Shown here one piece after another: positions 1-5,205 of a stretch of DNA of 9,532 nt. A program made the position numbers and the translations under genes. How positions within the stretch are numbered: position 1 is the stretch's first letter; every line of letters starts with the position of its first letter. Under the pieces are notes generated by a model that was not told where the DNA came from, searched no databases, and saw only the letters and a program-made list of their open reading frames with translations. This DNA is from Oscillospiraceae bacterium (GTDB lineage: Bacteria > Bacillota_A > Clostridia > Oscillospirales > Oscillospiraceae): assembly GCA_017381835.1 (NCBI GenBank), contig JAFOBK010000132.1, positions 1 through 9,532 of the forward strand, written 5' to 3'.

Positions 1-19
1 ATCACATAATTGTAGAAAA

Positions 20-51
20 AGCGGTTACGGATTATCTTATCCGTAACCGCT
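20..51. terminator. 13-bp perfect stem-loop ahead of the integrase gene
   Basis: Positions 20-32 and 39-51 are perfect reverse complements with a six-base loop. Read on the minus strand the stem is followed by TTTTTC, so it fits an intrinsic terminator for leftward transcripts, that is, transcripts antisense to the integrase. Read on the plus strand there is no T-run after it; it would then be a leader hairpin just ahead of the integrase ribosome binding site (AAAGGAG, 57-63). Which role it plays cannot be decided because the upstream gene is outside the window. Confidence 0.55.
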
Positions 52-73
52 GAATGAAAGGAGAAATTGATTT

Positions 74-1465
74 ATGCCCTATGTTGAACCCCGCCGAAAT
101 CAAAACGGCGAAATTACAAGCTATCGTCTGGTAGTATCTGCCGGACTTGACCAGAATGGCAAGCAGATCCGCCGCCGATCCCTTTGGACTCCGCCTACCA
201 GAGGCATGTCCGAGGCACAGATGGAACGCGAGGCCACTGCCGCAGCTTATAAATTTGAAGATCAAATCAAAAAAGGCTACAACTTTGACAACAACCAAAC
301 CTTTGCTGAATATGCTCAGTATGTTCTGGAATTAAAGGAACGCACCGGAGTTAAAACCAGCACCATGGACCGATACCTGGATATGCTGCCCCGGATCAAT
401 GAGGCCATCGGTCATCTGAAAATCTGCAATATCCGTCCTCAGCATCTGAATGACTTCTATAAGTACATGACCGAAAATGCCGTCAGAAGCGACAGCGCCA
501 GAGCTATTGCCAAGCGCACACTAACTACCAGATTCAAAAGAGAGAAAATCTCCAAAGCTGAGCTGGGGCGGCGTGCCGGAGTTGCCGCAAGCACCATTAC
601 AGCTGCCATGCGAGGCGATCCTCTCCGAATTGCCACCGCGGAAGCCATTGCAGCAGCCTTGAATTCTTCTGCAAAAGATCTATTTACCTTCCAGGATAAC
701 ACAACACCTCTGGCCACCAAAACCATTATCGAGCACCATCGCCTGATTTCCAGCATTCTGGCACAGGCTGAGAAGGAATTGCTCATTCCCTACAACCCTG
801 CTGAGAAGGCAACTCCTCCCAAAGCGAAACGATCTTCTCCGGACTATTATCAGCCGGAGGAAATGGACGAGATTCTGAACGCCCTGGAAAATGCGCCCAT
901 CAAATGGAAAGCCATCTCCTACTTGCTCATTGACACCGGCTGCCGCCGGGGTGAGATCATGGGATTAAAATGGAGCCGGGTGAATTTTGATACCAGTGTC
1001 ATCACCATTGACTCTAACCTGCTTTATTCTGCAAACTGCGGCATCTATGAAGATACCACAAAAACCAACGAAGTCCGGGCCATCAAGATTGCACCCCAGA
1101 CGCTCGCTGTTTTACAGCAGTGGAAGGAAGCCTATGAGCAGCTGAAAGAGGATAACGGTGACCGGTGGGCGGATTCCCCGTATGTATTTGTGCGGGATGA
1201 TGGTTCTGCCATGCATCCTGACAGCATCACAGATTGGCTCCGTAACTTCAGCAGGAAGCATGATCTTCCCCACATCCATCCCCATGCCTTCCGGCATACA
1301 GCAGCTTCTACCATGATTGCCAATGGTGTAGACCTGGTTACGACCGCTGCAGAAATGGGACACGCAAATGCCAATACTACTGCACTGATCTATGCTCACC
1401 AGATCGCAGTCGCCCGGGCAACTGCCTCCGAAGTCCGCGCAGGTGTGTTTGCCAACAGGAAATAA
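74..1465 (+). CDS. Tyrosine recombinase (phage/ICE-type integrase) with embedded XRE-like helix-turn-helix
   Basis: This 463-residue site-specific recombinase would integrate and excise the element whose right end lies here. Residues 1-70 resemble an AP2-like arm-binding domain, about 75-250 the SAM-like core-binding domain, and about 258-455 the catalytic domain. The catalytic set is complete: R291 in TGCRRGE, K330 in the beta-hairpin, H404 and R407 in HPHAFRH, H430 in the GHA motif, and nucleophile Y440 in ALIYAH. The start follows AAAGGAG at 57-63. The odd part is residues about 150-206, an insertion that reads as a Cro/C1-type helix-turn-helix (KAELGRRAGVAASTITAAMR followed by an ATAEAIAAAL helix). 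It splits the core-binding domain, whose final helices resume near residue 210. The gene lies next to the 3' end of a tRNA gene, the usual layout for this family. Family certain; role of the inserted domain unknown. Confidence 0.96.
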   Translation: MPYVEPRRNQNGEITSYRLVVSAGLDQNGKQIRRRSLWTPPTRGMSEAQMEREATAAAYKFEDQIKKGYNFDNNQTFAEYAQYVLELKERTGVKTSTMDRYLDMLPRINEAIGHLKICNIRPQHLNDFYKYMTENAVRSDSARAIAKRTLTTRFKREKISKAELGRRAGVAASTITAAMRGDPLRIATAEAIAAALNSSAKDLFTFQDNTTPLATKTIIEHHRLISSILAQAEKELLIPYNPAEKATPPKAKRSSPDYYQPEEMDEILNALENAPIKWKAISYLLIDTGCRRGEIMGLKWSRVNFDTSVITIDSNLLYSANCGIYEDTTKTNEVRAIKIAPQTLAVLQQWKEAYEQLKEDNGDRWADSPYVFVRDDGSAMHPDSITDWLRNFSRKHDLPHIHPHAFRHTAASTMIANGVDLVTTAAEMGHANANTTALIYAHQIAVARATASEVRAGVFANRK

Positions 1466-1495
1466 CATCCAAATTCAGTTATTTTCAGAGGGCAC

Positions 1496-1514
1496 TAACC
1501 CCAAATTAACCCCA
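1496..1514 (+). repeat. Direct repeat copy 1, paired TAACCCCA half-sites
   Basis: This copy reads TAACCCCAAATTAACCCCA. It contains two TAACCCCA half-sites starting 11 bp apart (1496 and 1507), about one helical turn. A copy with one mismatch lies 129 bp downstream. The position, 31 bp after the integrase stop codon and on the att side, fits arm-type integrase binding sites. Binding is inferred. Confidence 0.7.
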
Positions 1515-1624
1515 CGGTTTCAAAAATCTTTAATTTCCAAACTTTTCGCGTTAAAGTGAATTCACATCTCTATCCGGTAAAAACATCAAAAAAGTTCGGT
1601 TTTTTCCTTTGTGCAGGTTGCACA

Positions 1625-1643
1625 TAACCCCAAACTAACCCCA
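1625..1643 (+). repeat. Direct repeat copy 2, paired TAACCCCA half-sites
   Basis: This copy reads TAACCCCAAACTAACCCCA, identical to the copy at 1496-1514 at 18 of 19 positions, with the same 11-bp half-site spacing (1625 and 1636). It lies about 80 bp from the 3' end of the tRNA gene, a suitable distance for an integrase arm site next to an att core. Confidence 0.7.
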
Positions 1644-1723
1644 ATCGAAGGTTTCGGGTCTTCCATTTTAGGTCAAAAAGTTAGAAAATCACCGGATTTC
1701 TTTCGAAATCCGGTGATTTTTTA

Positions 1724-1745
<22 letters not shown>
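1644..1745. other. Presumed attachment-site junction of the integrated element
   Basis: The element's integrase and repeats lie to the left and an intact tRNA gene, 3' end first, to the right. Tyrosine recombinases often use tRNA 3' ends as attB and restore the tRNA on insertion, so the junction should lie in or next to this stretch. The exact core cannot be fixed from one end: it requires the matching copy at the other end of the element, outside the window. The terminator at 1685-1720 could belong to either side. Confidence 0.45.
1685..1722. terminator. Bidirectional intrinsic terminator between integrase and tRNA-fMet
   Basis: Positions 1685-1700 and 1705-1720 form a perfect 16-bp stem with a TTTC loop. 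On the plus strand the stem ends in TTTTTT (1717-1722) and would stop integrase transcription. On the minus strand it immediately follows the tRNA gene, and its AAAA base gives a T-run there too. The stem shares AAAATCACCGG and CCGGTGATTTTTT exactly with the terminator at 4470-4505. Confidence 0.85.
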
Positions 1746-1799
<54 letters not shown>

Positions 1800-1807
1800 A
1801 TATTTGG

Positions 1808-1837
1808 TTGACACTCTTAAGTGCTTATATATATTAT
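1808..1837 (+). promoter_or_regulatory. Second, opposing promoter-like sequence sharing the same -10 region
   Basis: On the plus strand a perfect TTGACA (1808-1813) precedes TATTAT (1832-1837) with an 18-bp spacer. It uses almost the same AT-rich bases as the -10 of the tRNA promoter. If active it would transcribe rightward through the leader toward the XRE gene at 2105. Activity is not shown; the match may be a by-product of the inverted repeat 1806-1813/1854-1861. Confidence 0.4.
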
Positions 1838-1859
1838 CATGCAGACTGCCGTTTGTCAA
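1831..1859 (-). promoter_or_regulatory. Promoter of the tRNA-fMet gene
   Basis: On the minus strand a perfect TTGACA (-35, 1859-1854) is followed after 17 bp by TAATAT (-10, 1836-1831). The tRNA 5' end lies about 30 bp further at 1799, leaving a short leader. Confidence 0.8.
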
Positions 1860-1861
1860 CC

Positions 1862-2009
1862 CTTATTTTTTGTCTTTTGCTGGTATCTGCTGGCTAAGCG
1901 TGTCAAACGGTGTCGTTCATCTATCCGTTTTATTGGTCTTAATTTTTATTATGATCACACTGCAGAAATCCGATATTCTGCCATTTTCCCAGTTCGGCCA
2001 AAATAATCA
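1862..2009. other. AT-rich intergenic stretch with no gene recognised
   Basis: Between the tRNA promoter and the XRE-operon promoter I see no coding region with a ribosome binding site and no RNA gene. The short open frames here lack initiation signals and family resemblance. Confidence 0.6.
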
Positions 2010-2038
2010 TTGACAAGTACGCAATCAAGTACTAAAAT
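2010..2038 (+). promoter_or_regulatory. Consensus promoter of the XRE-ImmA-MazG-oxidoreductase operon
   Basis: TTGACA (2010-2015), a 17-bp spacer and TAAAAT (2033-2038) make a near-consensus sigma-70/sigma-A promoter. The predicted leader before the start at 2105 is about 60 nt. The spacer holds two CAAGTAC repeats, so an operator probably overlaps the promoter. Confidence 0.85.
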
Positions 2039-2075
2039 ATTGGTAGATCCCTATATTTTGTACCCGGTTATGTAC
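2014..2075. promoter_or_regulatory. Candidate XRE operators: two pairs of 12-bp-spaced GTAC sites
   Basis: GTAC occurs at 2017, 2029, 2060 and 2072. Both pairs have 12-bp spacing; the first pair (CAAGTAC twice, 2014-2020 and 2026-2032) lies between -35 and -10, the second in the leader. A CCGGTT/AACCGG inverted repeat (2064-2069, 2080-2085) overlaps the second pair. Autoregulation by the first gene of the operon is inferred from this placement. Confidence 0.5.
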
Positions 2076-2104
2076 TCCCAACCGGTGACACCGGAGGTAA
2101 TCCT

Positions 2105-2461
2105 ATGGCTAATTTGTATGAAAGCATTCTGTCCCTGTGTGAGCGCGACGGCATCCGCCCCGGCCGTCTTTGCGATGAATTGGGTATCAGCAGAGGACTG
2201 ATGACGGACCTGAAAATGGGCCGCAAAAAGGGTGTCAATGCGGAAACCGCTCAAAAAATCGCCTCTTTTTTCGGCGTTTCTGTTGGCCATCTCCTGGGTA
2301 TTGAAGGGAGTGATGCTGTGAACGAAAACACAGTCAACCTTGAGCAGGTCGACGTGGCTTTCTACGGCGATTTCAAGGAACTATCTGAAGAAGAAAAGGA
2401 AACTGTCCGCGACATGGTTCGCATTATGCGCCAGCGGCGGGCAGACAAACAGGGGAAATAA
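2105..2461 (+). CDS. XRE (Cro/C1-type) transcriptional repressor, partner of ImmA-type peptidase
   Basis: This 118-residue DNA-binding protein has a Cro/C1-type helix-turn-helix at about residues 5-65 (LCDELGISRGLMTDLKMGRK, then ETAQKIASFFGVSVGHLLGI). A linker of roughly 30 residues follows, and then a charged C-terminal helix (about 93-112, LSEEEKETVRDMVRIMRQ), probably for dimerisation. The start has GGAGG at 2093-2097, seven bases upstream. It is the first gene of a tight operon: only two bases separate it from the metallopeptidase gene. In ImmR/ImmA and DdrO/IrrE systems the peptidase relieves repression by cutting such a repressor, so this is the likely arrangement here. It probably controls its own promoter through the GTAC repeats. 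Target genes beyond the operon are unknown. Confidence 0.9.
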   Translation: MANLYESILSLCERDGIRPGRLCDELGISRGLMTDLKMGRKKGVNAETAQKIASFFGVSVGHLLGIEGSDAVNENTVNLEQVDVAFYGDFKELSEEEKETVRDMVRIMRQRRADKQGK

Positions 2462-2463
2462 TC

Positions 2464-2901
2464 GTGTTTGAAATTTCTGATTTTTATCACTATTGTAAGG
2501 CTCACCAGGTGGATGTGATCCCCTATGACGGCTGTCCTAAGCCCGGCGCAACGATTCGGGATCAGGGTTATTATGCGGTCTTTTTGGATTTCACCAAAAT
2601 CCAGTCCACCCGGTTGCTGCGGGGTGTCTGCTATCACGAGCTGGGTCATGTGGCCACCGGCGCGCTGCATAAAGTGGACAGCCCTTATGAACTGGCAGAG
2701 CGCAGCGAACATCGGGCCATCCGCTGGGCGGCGGAAACCTTTCTGAATGAGGCGGCCTTCCGTGAGGCCTTCGCTGCCGGATTTACGGAAATCTGGCAGC
2801 TTTCCGAATATTTTGATCTGCCGGAAGCAGATATCCAAGCGGCCCTGCGCTACTGGACCCAGTGCAGGGGGATCGATTTCACAAAGCAGGAGGTGCAGTA
2901 A
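2464..2901 (+). CDS. ImmA/IrrE-family (M78) zinc metallopeptidase
   Basis: This 145-residue putative metallopeptidase starts with GTG, two bases after the repressor stop, so it is probably translationally coupled. The zinc motif is HELGH at residues 58-62 (H58, H62 as ligands, E59 as catalytic base). E82 in ERSEHRAIRWAAETF is in the right place for the third ligand. A hydrophobic strand (YYAVFLDF, 36-43) precedes the active-site helix, as is usual in the family. There is no signal peptide, so it acts in the cytoplasm. In ImmA and IrrE systems this enzyme cleaves the neighbouring XRE repressor after a stress signal. The substrate here is inferred from adjacency. The 145-residue size is about one peptidase domain, with no obvious sensor domain. 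Confidence 0.92.
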   Translation: MFEISDFYHYCKAHQVDVIPYDGCPKPGATIRDQGYYAVFLDFTKIQSTRLLRGVCYHELGHVATGALHKVDSPYELAERSEHRAIRWAAETFLNEAAFREAFAAGFTEIWQLSEYFDLPEADIQAALRYWTQCRGIDFTKQEVQ

Positions 2902-3228
2902 ATGCACATTACCATAGAAGCGCTGGAAGCCTACCTTGCCCACCGTTACAAGGGCTGGGGCAATGACCAGGGTATGTTTATGAAGCTGGTAGAGGAAATT
3001 GGCGAGGTGGCAGAGGTTCTCAATAAGAAAATGGGCCGCAAAGCCAATGACGAGGAGAATATCATCGAGCATCTGGGTGTGGAGCTGGCAGACATGATCC
3101 ATTACATTGTGGCCATTGCCGCTCTCAATGACATCGACCTGGAACGGATTATGCTGGAAAAGGACAAGAAAGCCTCCGTCAAGTACCACCACGACATCAA
3201 TTTGGAGCAGTTCTTACAAAACCGCTGA
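2902..3228 (+). CDS. MazG-like nucleotide pyrophosphohydrolase
   Basis: This 108-residue all-alpha NTP pyrophosphatase has the family's metal-binding signature: EEIGE (E31, E32, E35) on one helix and ELADMIHY (E61, D64) on the next. Such enzymes hydrolyse (d)NTPs to monophosphates and pyrophosphate, typically to clear aberrant or alarmone-type nucleotides. It is a single short domain, about the size of MazG-like and HisE-type proteins rather than full two-domain MazG. The start codon directly abuts the peptidase stop codon, with AGGAGG just upstream, so co-expression with the repressor and peptidase is very likely. Nucleotide-pool cleaning as an output of a stress-relieved switch is a reasonable inference. 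The actual substrate cannot be read from sequence. Confidence 0.88.
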   Translation: MHITIEALEAYLAHRYKGWGNDQGMFMKLVEEIGEVAEVLNKKMGRKANDEENIIEHLGVELADMIHYIVAIAALNDIDLERIMLEKDKKASVKYHHDINLEQFLQNR

Positions 3229-3241
3229 TTGGAGGAATCCC

Positions 3242-4471
3242 ATGAACCCCATTACCGCTGTTGTATTAGGTGCCGGAAGCCGGGGCAGTACTTACGCAGG
3301 CTATGCCAAGGAGCATTCGGAAGAACTGAAAATTGTCGCCATCGCAGAACCCAGAAAGGATCGCCTGGATGCACTGGCAGAAGAAGTGGGTGTGCCCCAG
3401 GAATACCGTTTCCGGCATTGGGAAGAGCTGCTGGCCCAGCCGAAACTGGCTGACTGCGCCTTTATCTGCACCCTGGACGATGACCACACCGCCCCTGCCC
3501 TGAAGGCTATGGAGCTGGGTTATCATCTTCTTTTGGAGAAGCCTATGAGCAATCAGGAAGAGGAATGCCGGCTGATCGCTGAAACTGCCAAAAAGACAGG
3601 CCGCAGACTGACCGTTTGCCATGTACTGCGCTACACTCCTTTCTATATGACCCTGAAAGCGCTGATTGACCGGGGTGAGGTGGGTCAGGTCACCACCATC
3701 AACCAGATTGAAAATGTGGGTTACTGGCATCAGGCTCACAGTTTTGTCCGGGGCAACTGGCGCAACACCAAGGAAACCAGCCCTATGCTCCTGCAGAAAT
3801 CCTGCCATGATATGGATATCATTCTGTGGCTGATGGGAAGTAACTGCACCCGGGTACAAAGCTTCGGTTCTCTGGGTTATTTCACTCCCAAAAACGCGCC
3901 GGAGGGAGCTGCCAAGCGGTGTCTGGACGGTTGCCCTCATGTGGAAACCTGCTCTTACTCCGCTCCCAAGCTGTATCTGGACATGGAGCGCACCGGCTGG
4001 CCGGTGGATGTAATCACCACGGATATGAGCGAAGAAGGCCGTCGTAAGGCTTTGGAAGAAGGTCCTTACGGCCGCTGTGTTTACTACTGCGACAACGATG
4101 TGGTAGACCGGCAGGTGGTGAATATGGAGTTCGAAAACGGCAGCGTTGCCACCTTTACCATGACCGGCCTTTCCGCCGATTTCTTCCGTGAGTTGAAGAT
4201 CTTCGGCACACAGGGTCAGATTCGTGCCAATATGGGCACCAAGGAGATCGTCCTGCACCGTTTTGGAGAAGATCCCAAGATGATTCCCGTGGATATGGGT
4301 TTGGAAGCCAGCGGCCACGGCGGCGGTGATTATGGCATCATGGCAGATTTCCTCCGGATTCTGCGTGAGGGCGGCGAAAGCCGCAGCAGTGCGGAAGCTT
4401 CTCTGCAAAGCCATTTGATCTGTTTTGCGGCAGAACGCTCCCGAAAAGAAAATATCGTAGTAACCTTATAA
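3242..4471 (+). CDS. Gfo/Idh/MocA-family NAD(P)-dependent oxidoreductase with Cys-rich insertion
   Basis: This 409-residue cytoplasmic dehydrogenase probably acts on a sugar, inositol or sugar-derived substrate. The N-terminal Rossmann fold shows G10-x-G12-x2-G15 (VVLGAGSRG) for NAD(P). The family EKP motif is at 99-101 with catalytic K100, and a CHDMD segment (188-192) lies in the substrate domain. Residues 227-237 (CLDGCPHVETC) plus C279 and C283 form a cysteine cluster that could hold a metal; some members of this family carry such an insertion. The chosen start has GGAGG at 3231-3235. A start further upstream in the same frame would overlap the MazG gene by over 100 bases and is unlikely. 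It begins 13 bases after the MazG gene and ends at a strong terminator, so it is the last gene of the operon. Substrate unknown. Confidence 0.93.
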   Translation: MNPITAVVLGAGSRGSTYAGYAKEHSEELKIVAIAEPRKDRLDALAEEVGVPQEYRFRHWEELLAQPKLADCAFICTLDDDHTAPALKAMELGYHLLLEKPMSNQEEECRLIAETAKKTGRRLTVCHVLRYTPFYMTLKALIDRGEVGQVTTINQIENVGYWHQAHSFVRGNWRNTKETSPMLLQKSCHDMDIILWLMGSNCTRVQSFGSLGYFTPKNAPEGAAKRCLDGCPHVETCSYSAPKLYLDMERTGWPVDVITTDMSEEGRRKALEEGPYGRCVYYCDNDVVDRQVVNMEFENGSVATFTMTGLSADFFRELKIFGTQGQIRANMGTKEIVLHRFGEDPKMIPVDMGLEASGHGGGDYGIMADFLRILREGGESRSSAEASLQSHLICFAAERSRKENIVVTL

Positions 4472-4505
4472 AAAATCACCGGTACACACGTACCGGTGAT
4501 TTTTT
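4470..4505. terminator. Bidirectional terminator between convergent genes
   Basis: A 16-bp perfect stem (4470-4485 with 4490-4505) has an ACAC loop and ends in TTTTTT on the plus strand and in a T-run on the minus strand. It overlaps the stop codon of the oxidoreductase gene and lies one base from that of the DUF3786 gene, so it serves both convergent genes. Confidence 0.93.
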
Positions 4506-4506
4506 C

Positions 4507-5118
4507 TTACATATTTGCCTTGATAGCGGTGATCAGGATATCGCCTGCCACAACTCTGTCCTCGGCAGCGAATCCCTCGGCAAAGTTGTCGGTATACAGC
4601 ACCTGGGCATTGGGAGGAAATTCCTCATCGCCTGCCCAAATCATGATCTGCATCTGATAGCCGCCGATGAGATCAAACAGGAAGCCGGCATCGCCGTGCT
4701 TCACGACAGTGGCACCCATTTTCTCCGCAGCCTTGCGGAAGGCATCCAGCTTAAAGCTGAAGGTGTAAGCTGCACGGGTCAGCACACGGCCGGTATAGGG
4801 TTTGATATACAGCTCACCCCATGGCATTTCCCGGAAAGTCTTCCACTCCCCTTTCCATGCCACTTCCTTGCATTCCAGCAGGTAGCGCAGCAAAAAGGTC
4901 TGTGTAGGCAGGCCGGGAAGCTTCTCTTCATCCAAAGCACGGATGGCATACTCCGGGTGGCTGATGGCATAACCCTTGCCCAGCAGCACCACTTTGAATT
5001 CCTTACCATCCCAGGTTACGCTGGGCAGGCGGGAAATAGCTTCTTCAGGATTTAAGCTTTTGAACTTTACTTCATAGTGAGCAAAAGGTACTTCTTCTTT
5101 ATGGTTTTCGATCTGCAT
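4507..5118 (-). CDS. DUF3786 domain protein
   Basis: This 203-residue soluble protein matches the DUF3786 pattern I know from anaerobes: a WDGKEFKVVLLGKGYAISHP-type strand pair (36-55), a LLRYLLECK helix (76-84), WKTFREMPWGELYIKPYTGR (92-111), and the ending GDEEFPPNAQVLYTDNF (163-179). It has no signal peptide or membrane segment. Some relatives carry an N-terminal cysteine-rich Fe-S segment; this one has only C83, so it probably binds no cluster alone. The start is preceded by GGAG five bases upstream. It follows acsV by 87 bases on the same strand and is the last gene before the terminator. Its place at the end of an acetyl-CoA synthase gene set suggests a helper or maturation role in C1 or corrinoid metabolism, but that is inference; no biochemical function is assigned. 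Confidence 0.82.
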   Translation of the reverse strand: MQIENHKEEVPFAHYEVKFKSLNPEEAISRLPSVTWDGKEFKVVLLGKGYAISHPEYAIRALDEEKLPGLPTQTFLLRYLLECKEVAWKGEWKTFREMPWGELYIKPYTGRVLTRAAYTFSFKLDAFRKAAEKMGATVVKHGDAGFLFDLIGGYQMQIMIWAGDEEFPPNAQVLYTDNFAEGFAAEDRVVAGDILITAIKANM

Positions 5119-5154
5119 AGTGTCTCCGTATTCTGTCTTGCGGGAAATCTAACG

Positions 5155-5198
5155 ATGGAGATTGCCACACCAGTCCGCAGACTGGTTCGCAATGACGT
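5155..5198. repeat. Hairpin-forming intergenic repeat-like sequence
   Basis: Between acsV and the DUF3786 gene lies a nested hairpin: outer arms ATTGC (5161-5165) and GCAAT (5189-5193), inner arms ACCAGTC (5169-5175) and GACTGGT (5180-5186), with a CGCA loop. The flanking GGAGATTGCCAC and CGCAATGAC resemble ends of short dispersed intergenic repeats seen in Clostridia genomes. There is only one copy in the window, so dispersal is not shown here. It has no T-run and is not a typical terminator. Confidence 0.5.
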
Positions 5199-5205
5199 GT
5201 ATATT

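Noticed and set aside
1556..1565. Ten-base palindrome GTGAATTCAC
   Set aside because: It is a single short copy with no second copy or link to a promoter; such palindromes occur by chance at this length scale.
2362..3192. 276-codon open frame on the minus strand across the peptidase and MazG genes
   Set aside because: It spans three well-supported plus-strand genes and has no recognisable product.
3107..3241. N-terminal extension of the oxidoreductase upstream of 3242
   Set aside because: The extension overlaps the MazG gene in another frame and has no family counterpart, whereas the ATG at 3242 has a good GGAGG and begins right at the Rossmann strand.
3266..4414. 382-codon open frame on the minus strand opposite the oxidoreductase gene
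   Set aside because: The plus strand encodes a full Gfo/Idh/MocA protein with intact motifs; the antisense product resembles no family.
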